Notes: generated from the sequence alone by a model not told the origin. 58,439 bases of DNA from Cohnella laeviribosi DSM 21336 (GCF_000378425.1 NZ_KB899834.1:1-58439), one strand, 5' to 3'. Counted from the stretch's first letter, positions 26,770 through 35,510 are shown. Numbers and translations: made by a program.

Positions 26770-26798
26770 GTGATTGCTCATCACCCTTTTACTCTATG
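26770..26798 (-). promoter_or_regulatory. Sigma-K-like -10 and 5' hairpin of second yjcZ
   Basis: Minus strand CATAGAGTA (26790-26798) fits CATA-NNN-TA; the -35 AC is not at the ideal position. Five bases after it comes GTGAT-GAGCA-ATCAC (26770-26784), the same stem and spacing as at 17872-17900, with a single loop change. Confidence 0.6.
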
Positions 26799-26857
26799 TG
26801 CGAAAAACCATATGGACAGTACAGCAGCCTATGAGCCGCGATAATCCGCAAACGCAC

Positions 26858-26902
26858 AAAAAGGCCGCCTGAAGGAACAAGGATTCCTGAGGCGGCCTTT
26901 TT
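26858..26902. terminator. Bidirectional intrinsic terminator
   Basis: Perfect 13-bp arms AAAAAGGCCGCCT and AGGCGGCCTTTTT with a 19-base loop. It works on both strands. No gene ends immediately before it on either side, so it may insulate the yjcZ promoter or be left from a lost gene. Confidence 0.85.
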
Positions 26903-27103
26903 CGGCGTTCTCTCCTTTCCGCGCCCGGAGGCGTCCGGCCATGAGAATCATGTAAAAAAAATGAAGGATCGTTCATATTTAAGGAACCGCTAAGGTTCGT
27001 CGGTTACGGTGAATGCAGCGGGAGGGAGGGGATAGCGGCAACCTTCATACCTGCAGCTTAGATTTTCGCCGAACGGAACGATTTTAAACGGAGGGATGAT
27101 AGG

Positions 27104-27475
27104 GTGAAACTCGGGAAATGGTCTGTTTTGCTGGCGTTGGCGGCCTTTTTGATCTTTTCGGGCTGTTCGTCGGGCAACGGTAACGGAAACGATACGGGAA
27201 CGATCGAGCAGGACGGCGTCCAAACGGATGCAGGCCTGAACGGAGGGACGGACGCGGACGGCAGCGGTCTGGACGGCGCGGGCGGTGCGGAAAGCACGCC
27301 GGAAAGCTCCGTGGACGGTGCGGTCGACGGTTCCGGCTCCGCGGACGGAACCGGCGTGTCCGACGGCGCGCCGGCGGACGACGGCGCTTCTCCGGAAGCG
27401 TCGGCGGACGCTTCGAGCCCGGCTGCGGATGCCGGCGCGGAAGCAAGCGGCAGCCCCGCCGCCGCGACGGAGTAA
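27104..27475 (+). CDS. Small Asp/Gly/Ala-rich lipoprotein, unknown function
   Basis: 123 residues from a GTG behind GGAGGGATGATAG. A clear lipoprotein signal (LALAAFLIFSGC) is followed by almost pure low-complexity sequence rich in Gly, Asp, Ser and Ala, including calcium-loop-like bits such as DADGSGLDG and several DG pairs. No globular domain is evident. It may be a disordered surface tether. Codon composition is very GC-rich, in contrast to the AT-rich lipoprotein gene next to it. A strong hairpin follows the stop. Confidence 0.7.
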   Translation: MKLGKWSVLLALAAFLIFSGCSSGNGNGNDTGTIEQDGVQTDAGLNGGTDADGSGLDGAGGAESTPESSVDGAVDGSGSADGTGVSDGAPADDGASPEASADASSPAADAGAEASGSPAAATE

Positions 27476-27492
27476 CGGCGCGTACAGGAAAA

Positions 27493-27530
27493 CAAAAGCA
27501 GCCCAGGCGGTTAGTCCCGGGCTGCTTTTG
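27493..27530. terminator. Terminator, duplicated copy 1
   Basis: CAAAAGCAGCCC/GGGCTGCTTTTG perfect 12-bp arms. Almost the same hairpin occurs again at 28350-28388. Confidence 0.82.
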
Positions 27531-27718
27531 AAATAGTACGCTCAGCATGGGTGTCATTTTGGGGTGTCCATGACTTATTGCAGTCGAATGAGTTACCCAT
27601 ATACCAAGAAATCCGAAGCCGCCAGAGCATGCCGGAATGCTAAATTCTTTAGACGACTTCTCCTCTCGCAAAGACCAGAGCGACCTGTTGGAGTGAATGC
27701 TCTACTTGTTTTTTCTTA

Positions 27719-28264
27719 TTAAAGCTTGCTGGATTTTTCGTTCAGAAGCTGTTTCAGTTCTTCATTGGAATACAGACCTTGTATTCCTTTTATTTTAACG
27801 GTCAATACTTTATTTGCAGCTTCTGCAAGAGAATTGGTATTGTCCACTCTACTTTGTGAAGCGCCGTCGGAAACGACATATTGATCTATTTCTGGTCTAT
27901 ATGAAAGGAACAATAGATACTTCTGGTTTGCTTTTACTTTATCTCTTGACTGATAAAGTTTAATATTATCCGATGCGGCTTTGCCGAAAAAGGTTTCTTC
28001 AATATGCAATGCTGCTTCTTGATGGGAACCTTCGGGGTTGCCGAGTTCTTTATCTTTGACTTCACTGACGGAGTCTACATTTACAAGAACAACCAGATCC
28101 GTTTTGCCCTTAAGCATTTGTTCGATATTATACAAAGGAAGGTCGCCGTTTGATGCCGTTTCTTCAATTGAAGAATTTGCGGCAATTGCATTGGAGTTGT
28201 TTTTTGCTGAACAGCCTGAAATAACCAGCACACTTACAATAATAAGAAATAGGAATTTTTTCAT
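27719..28264 (-). CDS. AT-rich hypothetical lipoprotein
   Basis: About 181 residues from the ATG at 28262-28264 behind AAAGGATGTG; a GTG three codons earlier is possible. A lipoprotein signal (FLIIVSVLVISGC) is followed by a predicted soluble domain (LPLYNIEQMLKGKTDLVVLVNVDSV, then QKYLLFLSYRPEIDQYVV) that I do not recognise with certainty; it resembles small domains of unknown function in Bacillales lipoproteins. Base composition is clearly more AT-rich than both neighbours. It lies between two copies of the same terminator hairpin, which suggests insertion. Confidence 0.75.
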   Translation of the reverse strand: MKKFLFLIIVSVLVISGCSAKNNSNAIAANSSIEETASNGDLPLYNIEQMLKGKTDLVVLVNVDSVSEVKDKELGNPEGSHQEAALHIEETFFGKAASDNIKLYQSRDKVKANQKYLLFLSYRPEIDQYVVSDGASQSRVDNTNSLAEAANKVLTVKIKGIQGLYSNEELKQLLNEKSSKL

Positions 28265-28349
28265 TATTTTCACATCCTTTCTAAATCGTATTGACGTTAA
28301 TCACCGATCAAATGTTGCAGTGAAGCTGGGATACGGCCGCCCAGAAGAA

Positions 28350-28388
28350 CAAAAGCAGCCTGGGGGGTTAGCCCCGGGCTGCTTTTGT
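28350..28388. terminator. Terminator, duplicated copy 2
   Basis: CAAAAGCAGCC/GGGCTGCTTTTG arms with the loop region GGGGTTAGCCCC. Near-copy of 27493-27530, ending at the stop codon of the J-domain-like gene, which it probably terminates. Confidence 0.8.
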
Positions 28389-29296
28389 CATGATTTTGCA
28401 AAATGCGCGATAAACGTCTCCGCGTTCGCCTGATGCTCCGCCGTGTTGCGGATCGCGGCGATAAACTGCTTGCCGGTTACGCCGAGAAGCTCGGAGAGCG
28501 GACTGTCGGTAAGGTCGATGCCGTAGACATGCTCCTTATCCTGTTCCTCCTCCTTCTCCTTAAGCGCGGCGCCGGTTTTCAGCAGCGGCCGAATCGCCGG
28601 TCCGCCGACCTCGTCGAGCGGCAGGAACGCTCCCTGCTTGGCCAGCTTGGTGAAATTGTCTTTATCCAAAATATACAAGTCCGATTTGTCGGTCATGACG
28701 ACCAGCATGCTCTTCTGGATAAGCGCCATATCCTGCTCGCTGCGCATTTGCGAAGGCACATACGTAAGGCCGGCGACTACGCGTTTCCAATCGGGAAACA
28801 GCTTGGCGATGTCCTGGCCGAGCGGTTCGGTATCGCTTCCGAAGCCGTCGCCGTAAAAATATTCTCCGAAAAACATGACGGACAAGCTGGCGGGGGGAAG
28901 GCTGGCCAGACGCTGCTGTTCCTCGCGGTGGTCGATGTAGCTTTTGATGCCGTAGCCGATCAGCAGCAATACGGCGATGGCCCCGAGGATATGAAACTTG
29001 TAGTAATGGATAAAATGATCCCACTTCCGCTTGGTCTCGGCCATCTTTTTATATTTTCCATAGTTTTGTTCGATGAATTGCTTGCTTGCCTGCTGCTCCT
29101 CGTATTCGTGGATGAATCGATAAGCCCGGTTGATCAATTCCAGATCGATCGTCTCGCCGGAAGAAGGCTCCGAATGCTCCCGCATTCTCTCGGCGCGGGC
29201 TTTGCGCGTGAGCAAGTAATAGCGTTTTTCCAGCTCTTCCTTGGTTGCGTTTTCAGGAAGTCCCAGCGCTTCGTATGCCTCTTTCAAGCTTTCCAT
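28388..29296 (-). CDS. Membrane protein with J-domain-like N-terminus
   Basis: 302 residues. The first ~70 (LKEAYEALGLPENATKEELEKRYYLL) look like helices I-II of a DnaJ domain, but the HPD motif is absent and replaced by a charged loop, so DnaK stimulation is doubtful. A single membrane helix follows at about residues 103-121 (HILGAIAVLLLIGYGI), then a roughly 180-residue exported or cytosolic domain (SVMFFGEYFYGDGFG..., LVVMTDKSDLYILD) that reads like a periplasmic-binding-like fold. Similar proteins are common in Paenibacillus and uncharacterised. Monocistronic. Confidence 0.75.
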   Translation of the reverse strand: MESLKEAYEALGLPENATKEELEKRYYLLTRKARAERMREHSEPSSGETIDLELINRAYRFIHEYEEQQASKQFIEQNYGKYKKMAETKRKWDHFIHYYKFHILGAIAVLLLIGYGIKSYIDHREEQQRLASLPPASLSVMFFGEYFYGDGFGSDTEPLGQDIAKLFPDWKRVVAGLTYVPSQMRSEQDMALIQKSMLVVMTDKSDLYILDKDNFTKLAKQGAFLPLDEVGGPAIRPLLKTGAALKEKEEEQDKEHVYGIDLTDSPLSELLGVTGKQFIAAIRNTAEHQANAETFIAHFAKS

Positions 29297-29403
29297 CGGG
29301 TCACCCTCTATCTATCATGTTATCAATAAGTATACAATCTATAAAACGGTTCCTCAAATGAGCAAGAGCGTTTCCGGCAGACCGGCGAAGGAATGAAAGT
29401 AAG

Positions 29404-29955
29404 GGGGACGGAACGCTTTCTTCGCTGCTGGTTTGTCCCGATCCTTATGTCGTTTTGCGCGACCCGGAGGATGTGTACTATACGCTCAAAAGTCTGGTTC
29501 TGGAGCTGGACCGCCGCGAAGCCGAAGAAAATTTGGCCATGCTGCTGTTTGCCCAACTGCTCATCCGCATTGCCCGGCTGCGCGCGGAGGCGGAGAACAA
29601 GTCCCCGTTTGGTGCGAATCCGCATGTCCGGAAAACGGTCGATTTTCTATACCAGAACTACGACCGCCCCATTCAGGTGAAGGATATCGCGGCGGCGGCC
29701 AACGTCCATCCGGGCTACCTCCACCGTATTTTCAAGGCGCAGACCGGACAGACGCTTACGGAGTACCTGACCGCTTTGCGAATGGAAAAGGCGAAGATGC
29801 TGCTGCTGCACACCGACGTTCCGGTCGCCGATATTAGCGATTATGTGGGCGTCGGCAGCCGGCCGTATTTTCATTCCCTCTTCAAAAAACATACGAACAT
29901 GACGCCTTTGGGATTCAGGCGCTCCATGGTTGCGGAGAAGGTTCCGGATGGATAA
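29404..29955 (+). pseudogene. AraC-family regulator, 5'-truncated
   Basis: The open frame encodes the end of a cupin-type sensor domain (LLVCPDPYVVLRDPEDVYYTLK) followed by a complete double helix-turn-helix AraC domain (RPIQVKDIAAAANVHPGYLHRIF, ending YFHSLFKKHTNMTPLGFRR). The frame runs upstream without any start or ribosome site until it meets unrelated sequence just past the divergent J-domain-like gene. The first 100 or so residues of the regulator are gone. A short product from TTG 29455 is conceivable but would lack the effector domain. Confidence 0.75.
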
Positions 29956-30034
29956 AAAAGGTTAGCATTTTATACACCTATCCGGCCAATCGGTCTCAAT
30001 ATGGATAACGCTTTCCCGTCCGTCCGGCTACAAT

Positions 30035-30779
30035 GTGAAGCAGAGCTATCCTTCAAAACGTGTTAATGTTCTGCTTTTTAAGAACCGTGACGGCTTTCAG
30101 GTTAAGGTGGCAGACTTTAGTTTAGGTCGTGACTTTCGAAGAGAATCTATACTTACTAGAAAAAGCCAAACAAATCTAGGTCAAGATGCTTTTGTAGCAC
30201 CTGAACAATTACAAAACTTAAATAATGCCAGTGAATTATCGGATATATATGCTGTTGGATCTCTCATGTCATTCATGTTAACAGCTAGTGATCCACGTTA
30301 TGAAACTCCAAATTCAACGCTTGGTCCAATTATCGCTCAATTCCGCGAAAAAGATCCTCAGCGTCGGCCTCAAAATGTGACAGACGCTTTACGTTTACTT
30401 GATTTATTCGAAAGCATTACAAACAAAGGTATTCAATTGGATATAAATGAAATAAAAAATCAGTTTGATAAAGATGGATTTTTGTCTGAAGAAGCTTATC
30501 ATCATTTAACATACTATCTAACTCGTGAAAATCCAATTTTTAATGGATATAAACAAGGTAATTTAACATACAATAGATATTTTGTTCCACTGATTCATAT
30601 ACAAGACTTACTCGCCTATTGGGCCAAAATATCACTGAAATCCAATGTTCAACTATTTTATAGACGTTTATCAGAACAATTGGATACTTTAGTAGGGCAA
30701 ACTAATTGGAATTTTCGTGATATGTTTTCCATTGGAGAAATGATGATGAAACTTTTCTATGCAAACGATGATCTTAAAC
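30035..30779 (+). pseudogene. Fragment of a Ser/Thr protein kinase-like gene, AT-rich
   Basis: Markedly AT-rich sequence encoding the C-lobe of a protein kinase-like domain: NVLLFKNRD, KVADFSLGRDF (DFG-like with Ser), FVAPEQLQN (APE motif), and SDIYAVGSLMSFML. An unidentified alpha-helical domain follows (about residues 130-245). The N-lobe, Gly loop and HRD motif are missing, so it cannot be an active kinase. The frame then runs, without a stop, into IS21 istB sequence at about 30780. Composition is quite different from all neighbours, pointing to foreign origin. Confidence 0.75.
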
Positions 30780-31045
30780 TGCCGCTCGATCCCGTCGCCG
30801 CCAACCTCTTCTTCCACGTTGTCAGTGCGCGTTACAAACGTGGGAGCGTGGTGATGACCAGTAACAAGAGTTTCGGCGAATGGGGAGAGTTGCTTGGAGA
30901 TCGCGTGCTGGCCACGGCCGTCCTGGATCGGCTGCTGCACCACGCGCATATTCTGAACATCCGAGGCAACAGCTACCGGATGAAAGGGAAGCTGCCGCTT
31001 TCATCGGATCAGTGACGACATGGGCGGGTGGGTCAATTTAAATCC
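30780..31045 (+). mobile_element. istB: IS21-family remnant: 3' end of istB plus IS end
   Basis: From about 30780 composition switches to GC-rich, and the frame encodes the last ~78 residues of IstB, the IS21 helper ATPase: LPLDPVAANLFFHVVSARY, TSNKSFGEWGELLGDRVLAT, LDRLLHHAHILNIRG. The stop is at 31013-31015 and is followed by GGGTGGGTCAATTT, like the right end of IS21 elements. istA and most of istB are absent. It is fused in frame to the kinase fragment, giving a chimeric open frame of 326 codons. Confidence 0.85.
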
Positions 31046-31678
31046 GGCCTTGACAGCGCGGTCGAGCTCGATCTGCCGCATTACTCGCTGTACGGGCTGA
31101 AGATCGAGGAAAACACGCTGTTCCATGTGCTCTAAGAGCGTAACGAGCTGCCCCTCCCCGCCGAGGAAGAAGAGCTGCAGATGTATCTGCACATCATGGA
31201 GCGGCTCGAGGCGGCGGGACGACGGCAGTACGAGGTCAGCAATTTCGCGCTGCCGGGCTTTGAAAGCCGGCACAACATGACCTATTGGCGCAACGAACCG
31301 TACTACGGCATCGGCGCCGGCGCCCACGGGTATGCGCGCGGCGTCCGCCACGTCAACATCAAGAGCGTGACGCCGTATATCGAGGCGGCAAGCGACCGGC
31401 TGCCCCGGCTGTCCGAAGAGCGGGTGGACGAGAGCGAAGCGATGGAAGACTTCATGATGGTCGGGCTCCGCATGCGGGACGGCGTCCGCGACGCCGACTT
31501 CGCGGCCCAGTTCGGCGGCCGCTCGATCGATGACGTGTTCGGCGGCGTCATCGGTCCGCTCCGCGACGCCGGCCTGATCGAGCGCCGTCCCGACGGCACC
31601 GGCTGGCGGCTCACCGAGCGCGGCATTCCGCTCGGCAACGAGGTGTTCGGCGCGTTCGTCGGCGTGCTGAGCGGATGA
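31046..31678 (+). pseudogene. hemW: hemW (radical SAM HemN-like) 3' fragment with internal stop
   Basis: The sequence encodes the C-terminal half of HemW/HemN-like proteins: LDSAVELDLPHYSLYGLKIE, then a TAA (31133-31135) exactly where a Tyr is expected in HVL-Y-ERNELPLP. It continues through QYEVSNFALPG, YWRNEPYYGIGAGAHGY and the C-terminal HemN domain to TGA at 31676-31678. The N-terminal radical-SAM part with the CxxxCxxC cluster motif is missing. An intact hemW probably exists elsewhere in the genome; this is a left-over copy at the IS21 junction. Confidence 0.85.
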
Positions 31679-31710
31679 CATTCGCGCCTAGCGGCTTGAT
31701 ATCAGCCCAT

Positions 31711-32412
31711 CTATGTTGAATAGGATTGGAATTCGCGAACGAGTTCCCGAAAAGGGATTCGGACAATTTCATCCGGAAAGACGGCTTGCCGGAGACAGAC
31801 GCTCAGCTTGTACCGCGGATCCAGATCGTATTGCCTGAAATAAACGGGTTCGTGTTCCAGCGACGTGACGAGTCTGATTTGTCCGTCGGGCGAGATGTGA
31901 AAGGCAAAGGCGCTCAAGGGAATGGACAAGCCTTTGCCAATGGATTTGATATAGCTTTCTTTCAGCGTCCAAAGTTCATAGAAACGATCAAGCCGCATCT
32001 CGGCGGGCAAGTTGTGCAGTTGTCTCACTTCCGGCGCGGCAAAAAAACGGTCCGCGATCGTCAGGTTGACCGGGGTAACAAGCTCAATGTCCAGACCGAC
32101 GGGCAATGAATCGACCGCGCATATGACCCAGGCGTTTGAATGTGAAACATTGAAATGAAAATCATGGGAGCCGGCCAAATAAGGTTTGCCCCATGAATTT
32201 TTTTTGAAGCTGAGCTGGTTATTGTGAAGCGACAACATTCGGCAGGCGAGTGTGCGGACCAAAATTTCAGCCGCCAGCGATTGCCGGGCTGTCTCATGAT
32301 GGCGGTATCGACAAATTCGCTCTCGCTTGTCAGGCGCTATACAGGAAAGCAGGTGATGGAATACGGATTCGGGTATTCGCTCATGGATGAAGGTGGCATA
32401 AATCTGTGCCAT
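31711..32412 (-). CDS. Sfp-type 4'-phosphopantetheinyl transferase
   Basis: 233 residues with all Sfp-family motifs: FNVSHS (88-92), VGLDIE (Asp108 and Glu110 bind magnesium), and the WTLKESYIKSIGKGL block (148-162). It transfers the phosphopantetheine arm of CoA to carrier proteins, so it should activate the three carrier proteins encoded at 38246, 41212 and 50326. It lies 32 bases downstream of the LysR gene in the same orientation, so the two are probably co-transcribed. Its presence beside the cluster strongly marks it as carrier-protein-dependent biosynthesis. Confidence 0.92.
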   Translation of the reverse strand: MAQIYATFIHERIPESVFHHLLSCIAPDKRERICRYRHHETARQSLAAEILVRTLACRMLSLHNNQLSFKKNSWGKPYLAGSHDFHFNVSHSNAWVICAVDSLPVGLDIELVTPVNLTIADRFFAAPEVRQLHNLPAEMRLDRFYELWTLKESYIKSIGKGLSIPLSAFAFHISPDGQIRLVTSLEHEPVYFRQYDLDPRYKLSVCLRQAVFPDEIVRIPFRELVREFQSYST

Positions 32413-32444
32413 GTCACCACTTCCCGCGAAGAATCAATGAATCG

Positions 32445-33314
32445 CTACACTTCTTCAGTCAAGATTTGCTTCAGATCATTCACGTGCGATATGAAAGCAT
32501 GGTTGTGATTGATGGCCAGCCTGACCTGCATCCGCAAAATGGGATGATGAATCGGTATTGCCATCAAAATTCCTCTTTCCCTTTCCTCGGAAATCGTCAT
32601 GGATGGCAATATGGAGATGCCAAGTCCGTTCATGACGCATTTTTTTATGGCTTCGACGTTGCTGAAAATGAGGTCGAACTGAATGTCGTTATGGTACAGC
32701 ACCTGCTCCAGAAGTTTGCGATAGACACAGCTTTCCTCGGTCATAATAATGCGATGGCCGTGCAAATGGCGAATTTCCAATGCATCAATTCTGGACAATG
32801 GATGATCCGGGGGAGCGATCAATACGAGAGACTCTTCTTTGATTGGGATGTTGATATCAGAAGCCTCGGGTGTCCATTGGTCAAGCAGGATGGCAACGTC
32901 AATGCTGCCTTCCAGGACAAAATGCTTCAATGTGTCTTCATTTACGGTCTGAATTTCCACATTGAGATTCGGATGGCGCTGGACCAGTTTCTGGATGTAC
33001 GGGGGCAAATAGTAGGCGGCTATGGATTCAGTGGCTCCAATAACAAAACGATTATTCGTCTTCATGGTTAATTTCGTCTTGAAGCAATGGTAATCGTTGA
33101 GTATTTGATTGGCAAAATGGAGCAGCTCTTCACCCTGTTTTGTCAACTCGAAGCTGTACCCGATTTTCTCGAACAACTTGACGCCGAATTCTTCCTCCAC
33201 TTTTTTGAGCTGAATGGAGACGTTGGCTTGGGTATAGCCCAGTTCCTTTGCGGCCTTTGACAAGCTTTTATATAAACAGACAACCTGGAAAGTTTTCAGG
33301 TAATTCAAATTCAA
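32445..33314 (-). CDS. LysR-family transcriptional regulator
   Basis: 289 residues from a TTG start. The N-terminal winged helix (NYLKTFQVVCLYKSLSKAAK, LGYTQANVSIQLKKVEEEFG) is typical LysR. The effector domain begins near residue 90 (NRFVIGATESIAAYYLPPY). It is transcribed away from the biosynthetic operon with a 361-base shared control region, the classic LysR arrangement, so it likely controls the cluster in response to a pathway metabolite. The inducer is unknown. Confidence 0.9.
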   Translation of the reverse strand: MNLNYLKTFQVVCLYKSLSKAAKELGYTQANVSIQLKKVEEEFGVKLFEKIGYSFELTKQGEELLHFANQILNDYHCFKTKLTMKTNNRFVIGATESIAAYYLPPYIQKLVQRHPNLNVEIQTVNEDTLKHFVLEGSIDVAILLDQWTPEASDINIPIKEESLVLIAPPDHPLSRIDALEIRHLHGHRIIMTEESCVYRKLLEQVLYHNDIQFDLIFSNVEAIKKCVMNGLGISILPSMTISEERERGILMAIPIHHPILRMQVRLAINHNHAFISHVNDLKQILTEEV

Positions 33315-33675
33315 CCTTCCATCACCCCATTTCTTCGTTTTTGCTAAACAACAGACTTATTTGTGTCATAATTCCAATTTATTTGTCAGTTTCAAGTCTA
33401 TAACCCGCATTCGTTTCTTTCAACTCCCATACTTTTAGTTTTTCCCCCATTATTTTTACTTTTCAGAACGCCCCGGCCTCAACCGGTTCCGCAACTTCCG
33501 CTTAAGCCGAATTCCGATGCAAAGCCCGCGGGGAAAAATGTCGATAGCGGCGGATTATTGTTGCTAAATTTTTCAAAATATTTATAATATTATAAAATTT
33601 TTTTATAGTTAGACATAATAACAAGGAAACATGGTATAAATATAGTAAATTCTTCAATGGAGAGTGACAAATCTC
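33315..33675. other. Divergent control region of the biosynthetic cluster
   Basis: 361 bases, very AT-rich in the right half, between lysR and the first biosynthetic gene. It holds a perfect 14-base palindrome TTATAATATTATAA (33582-33595) overlapping the proposed rightward promoter. No open frame of note. Confidence 0.7.
33561..33588 (+). promoter_or_regulatory. Candidate promoter of the biosynthetic operon
   Basis: TTGCTA (33561-33566), 16 bases, TATAAT (33583-33588). The -10 lies inside the perfect palindrome at 33582-33595, so the same element could serve leftward or bind a regulator. A further possible -10 is TATAGT near 33641. Confidence 0.4.
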
Positions 33676-34554
33676 ATGGATCTGTCGCGACTGAAAGGGA
33701 TTTTTGTCCCCGTTGTCACTCCTTTTGACAGAAACGGACAGCTGGATCTGGCTTCATTCGAACGGTATCTGCAGCGAGTCGTGGACGCCGGGGTGAATGG
33801 ACTGGTCATCAACGGGACGACGGGAGAAGCGCATTCCGTAAAGGATGACGAACTTCAGGAATTGATGAAATCCGTCAGAAAAATTGTCGGAAGCAGAGAA
33901 ATTCCGGTCGTGGTCGGGGCGAGTTCCAACGACACGGCCACGGCGGTAAAAAAGGTTGAAACCGCGCGAAGAGCGGGGGCGGACGGTGTTTTGGTGGTTG
34001 CGCCATATTACGTCTTGCCGTCCAGGGAAGGGTTGATTGAACACTTCCGGGCAACGGCTTCACTCGGGGTTCCGGTTATCGTCTACGATAATCCGAAGCG
34101 GACCGGGGTGAAAATGGATGCGGACACGATCTGCGCAATCATGGAACTGGAAAACGTGATCGGCCTGAAAGACAGCAGCGGCGATATTCGCCTGGTGACC
34201 GAACTTGTCCGACGCGGTTCGAAGCCGGTCATGTGCGGAGACGATCTGCTGCTGTACGCCTCATTGTGCTGCGGTGCAACGGGAGGCATTGTTGCGTCGG
34301 CGAGTTTGCTGACAGAGCGGTTTGTCGAGTTGTTCCGGCTGTTGGATGAAGGCGACTTCCGTCAATCGAGATCGTTGTTTTTGACGTTGACACCGCTCAT
34401 CGGGGCGTTGTTCAAGGAGCCGAGCCCGGGACCCATCAAGTGGCTTTTGGTTGAAACGGGGGTCATCTCCAGCGATCGTGTCCGTCTCCCTCTGACGGGA
34501 ATCAGCGACGACCTCAAGCGGGAGCTCGAACAACTGCTTCAGCTCGAACGATGA
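33676..34554 (+). CDS. DapA/N-acetylneuraminate-lyase superfamily aldolase
   Basis: 292 residues from ATG 33676 (a GTG at 33664 is possible; the ribosome site is weak for both). Class I aldolase barrel of the dihydrodipicolinate synthase superfamily: NGTTGEA (48-49 are the paired Thr), APYYVLP, YDNPKRTG with catalytic Tyr137, and VIGLKDSSGD with the Schiff-base Lys165. Arg in NPKRTG, expected for true DapA, is present, so pyruvate plus an aldehyde is plausible. It is the first gene of a biosynthetic operon that also has a LysA-like decarboxylase but no other lysine gene, so it is probably repurposed. Confidence 0.85.
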   Translation: MDLSRLKGIFVPVVTPFDRNGQLDLASFERYLQRVVDAGVNGLVINGTTGEAHSVKDDELQELMKSVRKIVGSREIPVVVGASSNDTATAVKKVETARRAGADGVLVVAPYYVLPSREGLIEHFRATASLGVPVIVYDNPKRTGVKMDADTICAIMELENVIGLKDSSGDIRLVTELVRRGSKPVMCGDDLLLYASLCCGATGGIVASASLLTERFVELFRLLDEGDFRQSRSLFLTLTPLIGALFKEPSPGPIKWLLVETGVISSDRVRLPLTGISDDLKRELEQLLQLER

Positions 34555-35510
34555 AGCGGGACGGTACGGATTCAGGAATGATTTACTTAAAGCGCATTCA
34601 TGCATATGTTCCATCGAAAAGAGTCCATATTGCCGACCTGCGGGATCGATTGGGCCTGGATTCACATCAGGTGCGCATCTACAATCGAATGTTTGGATTA
34701 AGCACGATCGCGGTGGCGGAAGACATGGATCTTCCCCGGTTGCTTGAACAATCGTTGATGCGGTTGATGGACGACGATTCGATCCGTCCGGACAGGATAA
34801 AATATGTCATCCATTGCCGAACAACCCCATTCGTCATGCCGCATCATCATGACATCCTGACCGTGCTCAAGCAAAAGTACGGATTGGGACACGCCATTTC
34901 TTTTTCCATTACCAACCAGAATTGCGCGACGGGAATTGCGGCGATCGAACTTGCGGGGAGACTGCTTGCGGACGAGGACGAGGATGCGGAAGCCGTCATT
35001 CTGTCCGGTGAGCTTGCCTTTCATCCCGCCGTGCAAATCATTCCGAACAACGCCATTTTCGGGGAAGCGTCGGCAAGCATTCTGGTGGGGAACAAAGGTG
35101 CAAGAAACCGGGTAATCGCTTTCAGGAGCAAAATTTTGGGCCAGTATGGAAGCGATGTATTCGAGGATTCAGACCTCATGAAAAGATTCGGTCAGGATTA
35201 CATTCCAGCATTGGTCAGCACCGTCCATGAAGCATTGGAGTCTGCCGGCATAACGCCGGAGCAGCTGTCATTGATTCTTGTCCATAATGTCAATCTCCTG
35301 TCCTGGAACATGTTCAGCCAAGCATCCGGCATTCCCGTGGAGAAAATTTATCTCGACAATGTTTCCGAAATCGGACACTGTTTCACTTCGGATCCATTCA
35401 TTAATTATACATCGGCCCTGAAAAACAACAGGATTCGCCCGGGTGACTATATCATGTTTGCCGCGGTCGGCATGGGGGCCATCTTCTCAGCAGCCGTGAT
35501 CCGACATTGA
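34551..35510 (+). CDS. Ketosynthase III (FabH-like)
   Basis: 319 residues from ATG 34551 overlapping the previous stop (ATG 34578 is an alternative). Thiolase-fold KAS III: TNQNCATGIAAIELA holds the nucleophile Cys125 and LVHNVN holds His245. The Asn of the usual Cys-His-Asn triad appears replaced by His276 in SEIGHCFTSD. In the standard family such enzymes condense an acyl starter with a malonyl-carrier protein or transfer acyl groups. Here it likely acts on a starter or amino-acyl chain held on one of the nearby carrier proteins. Confidence 0.82.
   Translation: MKRDGTDSGMIYLKRIHAYVPSKRVHIADLRDRLGLDSHQVRIYNRMFGLSTIAVAEDMDLPRLLEQSLMRLMDDDSIRPDRIKYVIHCRTTPFVMPHHHDILTVLKQKYGLGHAISFSITNQNCATGIAAIELAGRLLADEDEDAEAVILSGELAFHPAVQIIPNNAIFGEASASILVGNKGARNRVIAFRSKILGQYGSDVFEDSDLMKRFGQDYIPALVSTVHEALESAGITPEQLSLILVHNVNLLSWNMFSQASGIPVEKIYLDNVSEIGHCFTSDPFINYTSALKNNRIRPGDYIMFAAVGMGAIFSAAVIRH

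Larger units (their letters stand above)
26746..27103. other. Intergenic region between yjcZ and lipoprotein gene
   Basis: Holds the leftward yjcZ promoter and hairpin, an isolated two-way terminator, and the ribosome site of the lipoprotein at 27104. I see no gene between 26903 and 27090. Confidence 0.6.

Noticed and set aside
26794..26976. Small minus-strand gene of about 60 residues
   Set aside because: It runs across a strong two-way terminator and has no ribosome site.
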